DNA of 34,056 bases from an uncultured Pseudomonadota bacterium (lineage in GTDB: Bacteria; Myxococcota_A; UBA796; UBA9615). The translations under genes were made by a program, and so were the position numbers. The stretch covers positions 1 to 34,056 of the forward strand of contig CALAGR010000127.1 of the NCBI GenBank assembly GCA_937891735.1. The letters run 5' to 3'. The notes beneath the pieces are model-generated. The model did no database searches. It saw only the letters and a list, made by a program, of their open reading frames with translations, and was not told the DNA's origin. Positions 16,256-28,873 of the stretch are shown piece by piece (position 1 is the stretch's first letter; each line of letters begins with the position of its first letter).

Positions 16256-16843
16256 TCAGCTCCCCTTCTGGGTCAGGCGGAGCGCGGGGTGTCGCCGGTT
16301 GCCTCGTCCGGCCCGCTTCTGCTCGCGGTGCAGCTCGGCCAGCTTGCCCGCGAACTGCCCCACCTGCGCGTGGCAGATGGCGACCGCGAGGGCGTCGGTG
16401 CGGTCGGCGGGCCCATCGAACTGGGCCCCCAGGAGCAGCTGCACCATCTTGCGGATCTGCTCCTTGTCCGACCGGCCGTCCCCGCTGACGGCCTTCTTGA
16501 CCGCCGCCGGCGCGTATTCGTAGATGGGCAGCTCCCGCTGCGCTGCAGCGAGCAGCAGCACACCTCGGGCGTGGCCGAGGACCAGGGCGGATCGGGCGTG
16601 CCGCGCCCCGTAGACCGCCTCGACGGCCACCGCATCGACGGCGTGCGCATCGAGCACGAGGCACAGGTCCCGATGCAGCTGCTTGAGGCGCTCGGGGAGC
16701 TCCCCGCCGGCCTTCGGACGAAGGACCCCGCTGCCGATGTGGGACAAGCGGTTGCCCTCCTGGGACACGACGCCCCACCCCGCGATGATGCTGCCGGGGT
16801 CGATTCCGAGGACGACGTGAGGGGCTGGAGGGGGCTTCGGCAG
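16256..16843 (-). CDS. ruvC: Holliday junction resolvase RuvC, probable CTG start
   Basis: RuvC cuts Holliday junctions symmetrically using metal ions. The frame encodes VVLGIDPGS with the first catalytic Asp, VAVEAVYGARHARSAL with the catalytic Glu, SGDGRSDKEQIRKMVQ, and ADRTDALAVAICHA with the last two Asp residues. The only GTG in frame (16768) would remove the GIDPG motif. Between the in-frame TGA at 16937-16939 and that GTG I find no ATG, GTG or TTG. A CTG at 16843-16841, one base after the yebC stop, gives 195 residues starting MPKPPPAPHVVLGID. It has no good Shine-Dalgarno sequence, so coupling to yebC is likely. A sequence error upstream is the alternative. Confidence 0.88.
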   Translation of the reverse strand: MPKPPPAPHVVLGIDPGSIIAGWGVVSQEGNRLSHIGSGVLRPKAGGELPERLKQLHRDLCLVLDAHAVDAVAVEAVYGARHARSALVLGHARGVLLLAAAQRELPIYEYAPAAVKKAVSGDGRSDKEQIRKMVQLLLGAQFDGPADRTDALAVAICHAQVGQFAGKLAELHREQKRAGRGNRRHPALRLTQKGS

Positions 16844-16844
16844 C

Positions 16845-17612
16845 TCAGTCGCCGGCGATGCGTTCCATCTCCTCGTCGGAGATGTCGTAGTTGGAGTACA
16901 CGCAGCGCGCGTCGTCGAGCTCTTCGAGCGCCTCGATCAGCGCCAGGAGCCGCGTCGCGTCGTCGCCCTCGACCGGCATCCCGATCGTGGGCAGCCAGGT
17001 GAGCCCGTAGTTGTCCACCGTCAGGCCCTCGCCCTCGATCCCCTCGCGGAGCGTCTCGAGCTCGCCGACCTCGCAGATCACCTGGAACATGGGGTTGTCG
17101 TCTTCGTCGGTGGTGGGGATCACGTCGTCCCCTCCGTGCTCCAGAGCGGCGAGCATGACCGTGTCCTCGTCGATGCCCTCGCCGTTGACGATCACCTCGC
17201 CGCGCCGATTGAAGGTGTGGGCGGCGGACCCGCTGGCCCCCAGGGAGAAGCCGCGCTTGCTGAACACCCAGCGCACCTCTGAGGCCGTCCGGTTCCGGTT
17301 GTCCGTCAGGCACTCCACGAGGATGCCCACGCCCGCCGGTCCGTACGCCTCGTACATCACCTCTTCGTAGTTGGCTCCCTCGAGCTCACCGGCGCCCTTC
17401 TTGATGGCCCGGTCGAGGTTCTCTCGAGGCAAGCTCACGGCCTTGGCCTTCGCCACCGCCAGACGCAGCCGGGGGTTGGCATCCACGTCGCTTCCGCCCA
17501 TGCGAGCGGCGACCATGATGTCCTTGACCACCTTGCTGAAGGCCTTGCCCCGCTTCATGTCCTGGGCGCCCTTGCGGTGCTTGATGTTGGCCCATTTGCT
17601 ATGGCCCGCCAT
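16845..17612 (-). CDS. yebC: YebC/PmpR family protein
   Basis: The 255-residue protein starts MAGHSKWANIKHRKGAQD, the hallmark of the YebC/TACO1 family, and keeps ARMGGSDVDANPRLRLA, YEAYGPAGVGILVE and the LEELDDARCVYSNYD C-terminus. Members have been described as transcription regulators and, more recently, as factors that help ribosomes through proline-rich stretches. I chose ATG 17612, which has AGGA 5 bases upstream; longer readings into the intergenic region lack the family start. It is the first gene of the ruvCAB series and its stop lies one base before the proposed ruvC CTG start. Confidence 0.97.
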   Translation of the reverse strand: MAGHSKWANIKHRKGAQDMKRGKAFSKVVKDIMVAARMGGSDVDANPRLRLAVAKAKAVSLPRENLDRAIKKGAGELEGANYEEVMYEAYGPAGVGILVECLTDNRNRTASEVRWVFSKRGFSLGASGSAAHTFNRRGEVIVNGEGIDEDTVMLAALEHGGDDVIPTTDEDDNPMFQVICEVGELETLREGIEGEGLTVDNYGLTWLPTIGMPVEGDDATRLLALIEALEELDDARCVYSNYDISDEEMERIAGD

Positions 17613-17671
17613 GTCTGTCCTATCGGTGGTGTGCGGCTCGCCGGTCGATTGACTGCGGGAGCATCGCCACG

Positions 17672-17701
17672 TTGACGCGCCCCATCGATCCGTTGTTTGA
17701 T
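17672..17701 (+). promoter_or_regulatory. candidate sigma70-type promoter for the PilZ gene pair
   Basis: TTGACG at 17672-17677 and TTTGAT at 17696-17701 are separated by 18 bases, upstream of the PilZ gene and divergent from yebC. Matches to the consensus hexamers are 5/6 and 4/6. A transcript would begin near 17708, giving a leader of about 90 bases. There is no experimental support. Confidence 0.4.
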
Positions 17702-17796
17702 GGGTCTTCGCGAGGCGACCCGTGGATACCACGCGAGCGTCTGCCGATCAAGAACCCGGCGCCCCGCGAACCTCCGGTGCCCGACGAGGAGCCGCC

Positions 17797-18135
17797 GTGA
17801 GCGATGAACAGGTCAAGCGCGCGGCCACCCGACGGTCCCTGTTCGTCGAGGTGCGGGTCGAGGATGACGAGGGCGTCTACGTCTACAAGGCCCGCAACCT
17901 GTCTGCGGGCGGGATGTTCATCGACGCCCCCGTGCCTGCCGCCCCCGGCACGCGGCTTCGCTTCGGATTCGTGGTCCCCGGGATCGGTCGCGTCGAGTGC
18001 AGCGGTCTGGTCCGGTGGAACACCGACGTCGCCGGCGGCCGCGCGCGCCACCCCGGGATGGGCGTGGCGTTCGACGGGCTCGATGCGGCGGCCCGCGGTG
18101 TGATCGCCGCGTACACGGCGGGTGGCGGGTCATGA
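17797..18135 (+). CDS. PilZ domain c-di-GMP-binding protein
   Basis: The 112-residue protein is essentially one PilZ domain. RAATR (R8-R12) gives the RxxxR motif and NLSAGG (N34-G39) the D/NxSxxG motif, so it should bind cyclic di-GMP. GMGVAF near the end is also typical. I chose GTG 17797 because GAGGAG (17786-17791) lies 5 bases upstream; an in-frame GTG at 17722 would add a 25-residue low-complexity tail. Its TGA overlaps the ATG of the next gene. A diguanylate cyclase gene faces this pair, which makes a local c-di-GMP circuit plausible. Confidence 0.85.
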   Translation: MSDEQVKRAATRRSLFVEVRVEDDEGVYVYKARNLSAGGMFIDAPVPAAPGTRLRFGFVVPGIGRVECSGLVRWNTDVAGGRARHPGMGVAFDGLDAAARGVIAAYTAGGGS

Positions 18136-18419
18136 ACCTGCCCACCACTCACTGCCCCGCCTGCCGGCGCGACGTGCTGGTCTACCGCGACGTGGCCCGG
18201 GGCGCGGATCCCGCCACCGCGCCGCTGCAGACGCGCTGTATCGAGTGCGATGTGCGGCTCGACCGGTTCGGGCTGGACCCGGTGCTGATGGATCGCCCCC
18301 TGCTCGAGCTCAAGGGCATGGGGTATCTGGAGCTGCACAAGCCCGCGCCCATCGGCGAGGGCGGCTGCTTCACCAGGGGATGCCAGGGCTGCGACAAGAT
18401 CGACAGCCGGCCCTGGTAA
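18132..18419 (+). CDS. small Cys-rich (zinc-ribbon-like) protein
   Basis: The 95-residue protein has CPAC (C8, C11) and CIEC (C36, C39), which together would make a zinc ribbon. Near the C-terminus CFTRGCQGC (C79, C84, C87) forms a separate CX4CX2C cluster. I do not recognise the family. ATG 18132 overlaps the PilZ TGA as ATGA, so both proteins are probably made from one message. A longer in-frame reading from 17997 lies inside the PilZ gene and is not needed. The second Cys group might bind another metal or a small Fe-S cluster; this cannot be told from sequence alone. Confidence 0.75.
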   Translation: MNLPTTHCPACRRDVLVYRDVARGADPATAPLQTRCIECDVRLDRFGLDPVLMDRPLLELKGMGYLELHKPAPIGEGGCFTRGCQGCDKIDSRPW

Positions 18420-18420
18420 G

Positions 18421-18447
18421 GGCTACTTCGGCTACTTCGGCTTCTTC
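18421..18447. repeat. 9-bp tandem repeat at convergent gene ends
   Basis: Three near-identical 9-base units (GGCTACTTC, GGCTACTTC, GGCTTCTTC) lie between the Cys-rich protein gene and the end of the diguanylate cyclase gene. On the minus strand they encode the Lys/Pro-rich tail and two in-frame TAG stops 9 bases apart. Unit loss or gain would move the stop by three codons. Confidence 0.8.
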
Positions 18448-19502
18448 GGGTCGCCCTCGTGCCGCAGCTCGTATTCGGCCTGCAGCTCGGGGTCGGGCGG
18501 GATGCGGTCCCGGGTCGCGGCGTTGGACTCCAGGGGCGCCATCGCCAGGCGGACCTGGTCGCGCCCGCCGGACTTGGCGGCGTACAGCGCCCGGTCGGCC
18601 CGCTCGATCCACTCGGGGATGGTCTCGTCCCGGCCGATGGTGGCGACGCCGACGCTGACCGTCACGGTGTATCCGGGCTCCAGGCTCGCCGAGAAGTCCC
18701 GCTCGCGGACCGCCACGCGGATCCGCTCACCGATGCGCTGGGCGACCCGCTGGGGAGCGCCGGGCAGGATCACGCAGAACTCCTCCCCGCCGTAGCGCAC
18801 CGCGATGTCCGCGCCCCGGATGCAGGAGCGGACCGCCTCGGCCACCGCGTAGAGCACGCCGTCGCCCTGCACGTGCCCGAAGGTGTCGTTGACCCGCTTG
18901 AAGCGGTCGATGTCCAGCAGCGCGATGGACAGGGCCACCCGGTTCCGTCCGTGGCCCTGTACGAGCCCAGGCAGTCGGTCGGTGATGTACCGGCGGCTGT
19001 ACAGCCCGGTGAGGGCGTCGCGCTGGGCCGCCTCCATCTCCTTCTGCATGCCGCTCTGGAAGCGGATGTCGTCCGAGTCCATGAGCTTGAAGCGCATCTC
19101 GACGTCGCCGATCCAGACCTTGTCGCCGTCCTTCAGAGCGACGGGCTCCCTGACGGCGACGTTGCTGACCTGGGTGCCGTTCGTGGAGCCGAGATCCTCG
19201 ACGAACACCCGCAGCTCGCCGTCGTCCGCGTTCATTGTGAAGCGGGCGTGGCGGCGGGACACGGAGGGGTCGTTCAGGGGGAACTCGCAGGTCTCCGAGC
19301 GCCCCACCACGGCCATCACCCGATCCTCGGGGAAGGCGTACAGGGTGCCGAAGTCGGCGCCGCCGACCACCTGGAGCGCCGGGCGAACGCGCCCCCGCTC
19401 GGCGGTGATCAGGGCCTCCAACATCCCCCTGTCCGTGACCAGGGTTCGGGGCACCGTCTTGGCGTCTCCCAGGGGGTCCAGCTTGAAGCCCGGATCGGTC
19501 AT
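18432..19502 (-). CDS. FHA-GGDEF diguanylate cyclase
   Basis: The 356-residue protein makes cyclic di-GMP from two GTP. An FHA domain (about 45-140) shows VVGRSE, SVSRRHARF and GSTNGT, the phosphothreonine-binding residues. A GGDEF domain follows (about 162-330) with DALTGLYSRRY, DIDRFKRVND and the active-site GGEEF at 238-242. RGAD at 229-232 is a product-inhibition I-site in the right position. No membrane segment is present. The FHA domain suggests control by binding a phosphorylated protein. ATG 19502 is used; AGGAGG lies 13 bases upstream, rather far. The tail ends in Lys/Pro with tandem TAG codons. The gene converges on the PilZ pair. Confidence 0.93.
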   Translation of the reverse strand: MTDPGFKLDPLGDAKTVPRTLVTDRGMLEALITAERGRVRPALQVVGGADFGTLYAFPEDRVMAVVGRSETCEFPLNDPSVSRRHARFTMNADDGELRVFVEDLGSTNGTQVSNVAVREPVALKDGDKVWIGDVEMRFKLMDSDDIRFQSGMQKEMEAAQRDALTGLYSRRYITDRLPGLVQGHGRNRVALSIALLDIDRFKRVNDTFGHVQGDGVLYAVAEAVRSCIRGADIAVRYGGEEFCVILPGAPQRVAQRIGERIRVAVRERDFSASLEPGYTVTVSVGVATIGRDETIPEWIERADRALYAAKSGGRDQVRLAMAPLESNAATRDRIPPDPELQAEYELRHEGDPKKPK

Positions 19503-19581
19503 GTGAACTCTGCGGCCTCCTCGCACACCTATCGGAGTGGCGGGCGAGGACTTGAGCGCAGCCGACCTGCAGCGCAGCGAA

Positions 19582-22233
<2,652 letters not shown>

Positions 22234-22242
22234 CGGGGCGCC

Positions 22243-22536
22243 TCACTTTCCAGCAGCAGCGGAGGCCTGCACGAAGCGCAGGCGAAGATCGCGCAGGAGA
22301 TTGCGCAGCAGGCTCGTCTCGGCGTCGGTGCAGTTGCCGCGGGTCTTCGTCTCGAGCATCCCCAGGATGTCGATGGTCTGTCGCGCGCCTTCCATGTCGA
22401 GCTCGACCTCGCCGAGCCCGGGAACGGGCGCATCCCCCATCTGGACCAGCGCCGAGGTGCCCAGGGAGAGCAGGAAGGTGCTGAAGTCCAGGGGTCGCGT
22501 GGGGCCAGAATGGCCGGAATCACCGCCGCTCATCAT
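22243..22536 (-). CDS. DUF1844 family protein
   Basis: The 97-residue protein has the DUF1844 pattern: FSTFLLSLGTSALVQMG, then LEVELD-type sequence (EVELDMEGARQTIDILGML), TKTRGNCT and LLRDLRLRFV. The function is unknown. I chose ATG 22536 because AGGAGG lies 4 bases upstream; further upstream in-frame codons lack a ribosome site. It is the first gene of a two-gene unit with clpB. Confidence 0.83.
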   Translation of the reverse strand: MMSGGDSGHSGPTRPLDFSTFLLSLGTSALVQMGDAPVPGLGEVELDMEGARQTIDILGMLETKTRGNCTDAETSLLRNLLRDLRLRFVQASAAAGK

Positions 22537-22575
22537 GTGTCCTCCTGTGGCACCCAGTCCGGCGCCGGTCGGCGC

Positions 22576-22603
22576 AACCTGGGCACGCACGCAATTCTGT
22601 CAA
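22576..22603 (-). promoter_or_regulatory. candidate heat-shock-type promoter for DUF1844-clpB
   Basis: On the minus strand a perfect TTGACA (22603-22598) is followed, 14 bases on, by CCCAGGTT (22583-22576). This partly resembles the RpoH pattern (CTTGAAA, then CCCCATNT). No sigma70 -10 hexamer lies at the right spacing. The link to clpB makes a heat-shock promoter reasonable but the -10 match is weak. Confidence 0.3.
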
Positions 22604-22665
22604 ACTTCGGCCCCTTGCGAGGGAGCCGCCGGGTCTGCAACAGTGCGCCGCTTCGGAGGACCCTG

Positions 22666-23478
22666 GTGGCTAGACGACTTCCCCTGCTGATCCTGGCCCT
22701 GCTCTTTTTCGCGTGGCTCCCCATGCGCGGCGTCGCTGTGGCCGCCGAGCCCGAGGATCCCGAGCAGCTGTACGAGCAGGGGCTTCGCCAGATGAAGCGC
22801 GGGTACTACGACGAGGCGATCCTGAGCTTCGAGAAGGTCCGAAACCACTTCCCGTTCAACAAGTACTCGGTGCTGTCCGAGCTGCGGGTGGCCGACTGCC
22901 TGTTCGAGAAGGCCGCCTACCTGGAGGCCGTGGACGCCTACCGCGGCTTCGCCCGTCTGCATCCCCGGCACGCCGAGATCGACTACGCCGTCTATCGCAC
23001 GGCGCGCTCCGAGTTCAAGCTGGCCCCCACCGTGGCCCAGCGCGATCAGGCCCACACCCGGCTGGGACTGCGCCACCTCGGCGACTTCGAGGGGCGGTTC
23101 CCGCAGTCGGAGTACCTCGATGAGGTCGATCGACTCCGGTTCAAGGCCAATCGACGCCTGGGCGCGGCGGCGACCCAGGTCGGCAACTTCTACTGGAAGC
23201 AGAAAAAGTGGAGCGCCGCAGAGCGTCGCTACCGGCTGTCCAGCGTGACGTACCCCGACGCCCCGACCGCCGGCAAGGCCCGGTACCGGCATGGGCTCTC
23301 CTTGTGGAAGCTGGATCGTCAGGCCGACGCCCGCGCCGCCCTGGGCGCGCTCGTAGCGGCCGACGGCGAGAGCCGGTGGGCAGGCAAGGCGCTGCAGTTC
23401 CTGGACACTCACCCGCTCTCCGAGGTGGCCCCGGAGCCCTCCCAGCCCGCGGTTCCGGACCCCGCTCCGGCGGAGTGA
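22666..23478 (+). CDS. bamD: BamD/YfiO-like TPR outer-membrane assembly protein
   Basis: The 270-residue protein begins with a signal peptide (MARRLPLLILALLFFAW, cleavage probably near VAVAAEP) and continues with BamD-type TPR repeats: YEQGLRQMKRGYYDEAILSF, FNKYSVLSELRVADCLFEKA, YLEAVDAYRGFARLHP and so on. BamD helps BamA fold outer-membrane beta-barrels. Unlike classic BamD, no lipobox cysteine lies at the end of the signal peptide, so lipid anchoring is not predicted. The GTG at 22666 has GGAGG (22655-22659) 6 bases upstream. It ends 4 bases from the convergent lipid-kinase gene. A BamD paralogue or a YbgF/CpoB-like TPR protein is an alternative. Confidence 0.8.
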   Translation: MARRLPLLILALLFFAWLPMRGVAVAAEPEDPEQLYEQGLRQMKRGYYDEAILSFEKVRNHFPFNKYSVLSELRVADCLFEKAAYLEAVDAYRGFARLHPRHAEIDYAVYRTARSEFKLAPTVAQRDQAHTRLGLRHLGDFEGRFPQSEYLDEVDRLRFKANRRLGAAATQVGNFYWKQKKWSAAERRYRLSSVTYPDAPTAGKARYRHGLSLWKLDRQADARAALGALVAADGESRWAGKALQFLDTHPLSEVAPEPSQPAVPDPAPAE

Positions 23479-23482
23479 GTGT

Positions 23483-24496
23483 TCACCGGAAGGTGACCAC
23501 GGGCATCGCGACCTGCGCGACCGCGAGCTCGAGTCGGTCGCGGACCCCCCGGGCGTCCCCGCCCACCTGGTAGGGCATGGGCCGGTCGAACGCGATGTCC
23601 ACCTCCTGCACCAGGAAGTCGTAGAGCTTCTCGTGCTCCAGCTCGCCGGTCCACATCCGGTGGATCTCGTTGACCACGGTGCCTACGTCCATGGCCGAGA
23701 CCCGAAGCTGCATGTGACTCGCGACGGACGTGGCGTGGGGGAACATGTGGATCGCGTAGCCGTAGTAGGGCGTCGTCGCGAACGCGAGCATGTGGGCGGG
23801 CCCTGCGTACAGGATCGATCCGGCGGGGATGCGCTCGCCGATGGGGGTGCCGTCCGCGCGCACCCGCCAGGCCTGCCCCCGGAGCACTCGGATCTCCACG
23901 TTCGGGGGGCTGCGTTCGATAGCCAGCCGCGGCACGGTCCTGCCGAAGATCGCCGCGAGGTAGACCCACAGCTGCTGGGACAGCGACCGCAGGGCCGTGG
24001 CCTCCATGCGCTCCTTGAGCTGCTTGTAGTCGTTCAGGGCCGCCGCGTCCCATCCCAGTCCGCCAAACGGAAACCGCTCCGTGCCGGCCTCCACCAGCCG
24101 CATGGAGGTCTCCCGGAGGGCGTCCCCCCGGGCCCACGCCGCCAGGTCCTCGGCCATGGATCGCGCGCCGACCCAGGTGGCCAGGGCGTTGCCGGTGCCC
24201 AGCCGCAGCACGCCCAGGCGGGGTGTGTGTTCGTAGCGGAGCAGGCGGTTGGCGAGGTCGATGATCGTGCCGTCTCCGCCCCCCGCGAACACCGTCTCGA
24301 CGCCGGACTCGAGCAAGGCCTCGACCCCGTCGTTGGCCTCCTCCAGGGACCGCGTCCACAGGAGCAGCGCGTCCGGCAGGATCCGCTGGACCAGGGCCGC
24401 GTGGCGCCTTCGCACCCGCCCGGCGTTGGCGTTGAGCATCACCGCGACCTTGCCCGCAGGGACCAGGTGGCGCGTCGCCGGGGGGCCGCCGCTCAC
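23483..24496 (-). CDS. diacylglycerol/sphingosine kinase-like lipid kinase (DAGK family)
   Basis: The 337-residue protein has the DAGK catalytic fold: VAVMLNANAGR near 17-27, the nucleotide-binding GGDGT at 73-77, and RLGTGNALATW near 98-107. Later GLGWDAAA and GIHMFPHA-like segments belong to the C-terminal beta domain. Members of this family phosphorylate lipids such as diacylglycerol, using ATP. I chose GTG 24496, which overlaps the hybrid kinase TGA as GTGA; longer in-frame readings lie in the histidine kinase gene. Sphingolipid or other membrane lipid substrates are possible, but the specificity cannot be read. Confidence 0.85.
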   Translation of the reverse strand: MSGGPPATRHLVPAGKVAVMLNANAGRVRRRHAALVQRILPDALLLWTRSLEEANDGVEALLESGVETVFAGGGDGTIIDLANRLLRYEHTPRLGVLRLGTGNALATWVGARSMAEDLAAWARGDALRETSMRLVEAGTERFPFGGLGWDAAALNDYKQLKERMEATALRSLSQQLWVYLAAIFGRTVPRLAIERSPPNVEIRVLRGQAWRVRADGTPIGERIPAGSILYAGPAHMLAFATTPYYGYAIHMFPHATSVASHMQLRVSAMDVGTVVNEIHRMWTGELEHEKLYDFLVQEVDIAFDRPMPYQVGGDARGVRDRLELAVAQVAMPVVTFR

Positions 24497-26043
24497 AGGG
24501 ACAGGATCGCCTCGACGGCGTCGCTCAGCGCGAACGGCTTGCCCAGGAACCTCACCCCCAGGCTGCGCAGCTCTTCGGCGTCTTCCAGGCTCGGGTCCAG
24601 GCCCGAGCTGGCGATGAGGGTCAGCTCGGGTGCGCGACCGCGCAGCGCGGTCAACAGATCGATGCCATGCAGCCCCGGCATGCGCATGTCGATGAGCCCG
24701 GCGTGGAACACGGTGCCTTCCTCGATCGAGGCCTGGAGCGCCGCGAGGGCCGCCGGGCCGTCCTGCACCGCGGTCACCTCGGCGCCGCGGAGGGTCAGCG
24801 CCTGGCGGAGCATCAGACGGAGGGCCTCCTCGTCGTCCGCCACGAGCACCCGGCGCCCTTGAAGGGGCGGGCCCTCGGCTCGCAGCGGGGCCGGGAAGGT
24901 GAACGTGCGCGTGGGCTCGTCGTCTTCCACGGGGCCGGTGTACAGCGGCAGCTCGATCTGGAACGTCGCGCCCGTCTGGGATGGGACCAGGGCGACGGTG
25001 CCGCTGTGGTCGAGGACCGCGCGGTGCACGATCGCCAGACCCATGCCGGTGCCCTGATCGCCCTTGGTCGTGAAGAAGGGCTCGAAGACGCGCTCGGCCT
25101 TGTCGGCGGGGATCCCGGGCCCGGCGTCCCGGAAGATCAGCCGCGCGTACCGGCGCCCGGGCCAGCCTCGCCGTGCACATTCACCACGGTCTCGAACGAC
25201 GGTCAGCGTCATCCTGATCTGGCCGGCGCCTCCCATGGCGTCCCGCGCGTTCGTGCCCAGGTTGAACAGGCACTGCAGCAGCATCGTGCGGTTGCACAGG
25301 GCTGGGACCTGGTGCTGGGGAAGGTCAACCTCGACCTGGATGGCGGGGCCGAGCCCGTTGCGCATGAGGTCGGCGGCCTGACGGACCGGGGTGCGCAGGT
25401 CCATGGGCTCGTGCTCGGTGTCGCCGGGGCGAGCCACCTCGAGGAGCCGCCCCGCGATGTCCTGGGAGCGTCGCACCATCCCATCGAGCGCGGTCACGAG
25501 GTCCGGGCCGGCCTGCTGGCCTCCGCGCACCAGCTCCAACGTGCCGCTGAGAGCGGTCAGGATGTTGTTGAGATCGTGGATGACCCCCGTGACCGCGAGA
25601 CCCAGGATCTCCATGCGCTGCACCGCGATCATCCTGCCGGCCTGGGGTGAGTCGGCGTCGGCGGCCTCGTGGCCGATCAGCCAGAACCCCTCGATCGTCC
25701 CGTCGTCCCCGCGCATGGGGCCCGCGTCGAAGGACAGGCTCACGTTCCGCCCGGTCAGGGTCTCGAACTCGAGCAGCAGGTTCTTCAGCCGCCCACCTTC
25801 GAGCAGCCGGTCGAACAGCTCGGCCGCGCCGGCGGCCTGGATGTTCGGGAGATCCCGGACCCGGGCGCCCAGGGCGGGCGACGGCTGACCGGGCTCGATG
25901 GCGAGCATGGCCCGCAGGGAGTCGTTCTCCCACGCGATGCGACCCTCGGCGTCCAGGACCATCACCCCGAACGGAGCGTGCTCCGCCATCGAGATGATCG
26001 TGCCCCAGTGCGGCGACGGTGCGCTGTTGTCGAAGGTCCCCAC
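24493..26043 (-). CDS. soluble PAS hybrid histidine kinase with receiver domain
   Basis: The 516-residue protein has an N-terminal PAS-like region (about 15-130, GVMVLDAEGRIAWEN), an H-box in GVIHDLNNILTAL (His156), an N-box in NLGTNARDAM (Asn265), G1 DAGPGIP, G2 GTGMGLAIVH, and a C-terminal receiver domain (about 397-515) with Asp452 in LIDMRMPG and Lys502 in LGKPF. No membrane segment is seen, so it should sense an internal signal. It lacks a transfer domain and no partner regulator is nearby; the receiver may pass the phosphate on or act as a brake. GTG 26043 has GGAGG 3 bases upstream. Its TGA overlaps the lipid kinase start. Confidence 0.92.
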   Translation of the reverse strand: MGTFDNSAPSPHWGTIISMAEHAPFGVMVLDAEGRIAWENDSLRAMLAIEPGQPSPALGARVRDLPNIQAAGAAELFDRLLEGGRLKNLLLEFETLTGRNVSLSFDAGPMRGDDGTIEGFWLIGHEAADADSPQAGRMIAVQRMEILGLAVTGVIHDLNNILTALSGTLELVRGGQQAGPDLVTALDGMVRRSQDIAGRLLEVARPGDTEHEPMDLRTPVRQAADLMRNGLGPAIQVEVDLPQHQVPALCNRTMLLQCLFNLGTNARDAMGGAGQIRMTLTVVRDRGECARRGWPGRRYARLIFRDAGPGIPADKAERVFEPFFTTKGDQGTGMGLAIVHRAVLDHSGTVALVPSQTGATFQIELPLYTGPVEDDEPTRTFTFPAPLRAEGPPLQGRRVLVADDEEALRLMLRQALTLRGAEVTAVQDGPAALAALQASIEEGTVFHAGLIDMRMPGLHGIDLLTALRGRAPELTLIASSGLDPSLEDAEELRSLGVRFLGKPFALSDAVEAILSL

Positions 26044-26086
26044 GCGCCTCCCACAGCCTCCCCAGACTGCCCGGGGCGAGACTACC

Positions 26087-28741
<2,655 letters not shown>

Positions 28742-28814
28742 GTCGGTGCTTTCCCGGGACCCCGCGGGGGCCCCGACGGGCGCGCGGCGACGTTGCCAGC
28801 CCGTGGGTCGGGGG

Positions 28815-28842
28815 ATTCTAGTGCCCGCCGCGGCGCACTCAA
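28815..28842 (-). promoter_or_regulatory. candidate sigma70-type alaS promoter
   Basis: On the minus strand TTGAGT (28842-28837) and TAGAAT (28820-28815) are spaced by 16 bases. They lie between the pilT stop and the alaS ATG and would give a leader of about 65 bases. A short GCACT/AGTGC inverted repeat overlaps the -35 element. Confidence 0.5.
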
Positions 28843-28873
28843 GTGCGGCGGACGCGGCGGAGGGCCCAGGCCG

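Noticed and set aside
16256-16768. GTG 16768 as the start of ruvC
   Set aside because: It would remove the GIDPG motif with the first catalytic Asp, which lies in the same frame just upstream.
17613-17732. Extension of yebC upstream to 17732
   Set aside because: The family start MAGHSKW is at 17612 with a ribosome site; the extension has no conservation features.
17722-17796. Start of the PilZ gene at GTG 17722
   Set aside because: GTG 17797 has GAGGAG at good spacing and the extra 25 residues are low-complexity.
28830-28860. Stem-loop as a pilT terminator
   Set aside because: The inverted repeat is short and imperfect, lacks a T-tract, and overlaps the better-supported alaS -35 element.
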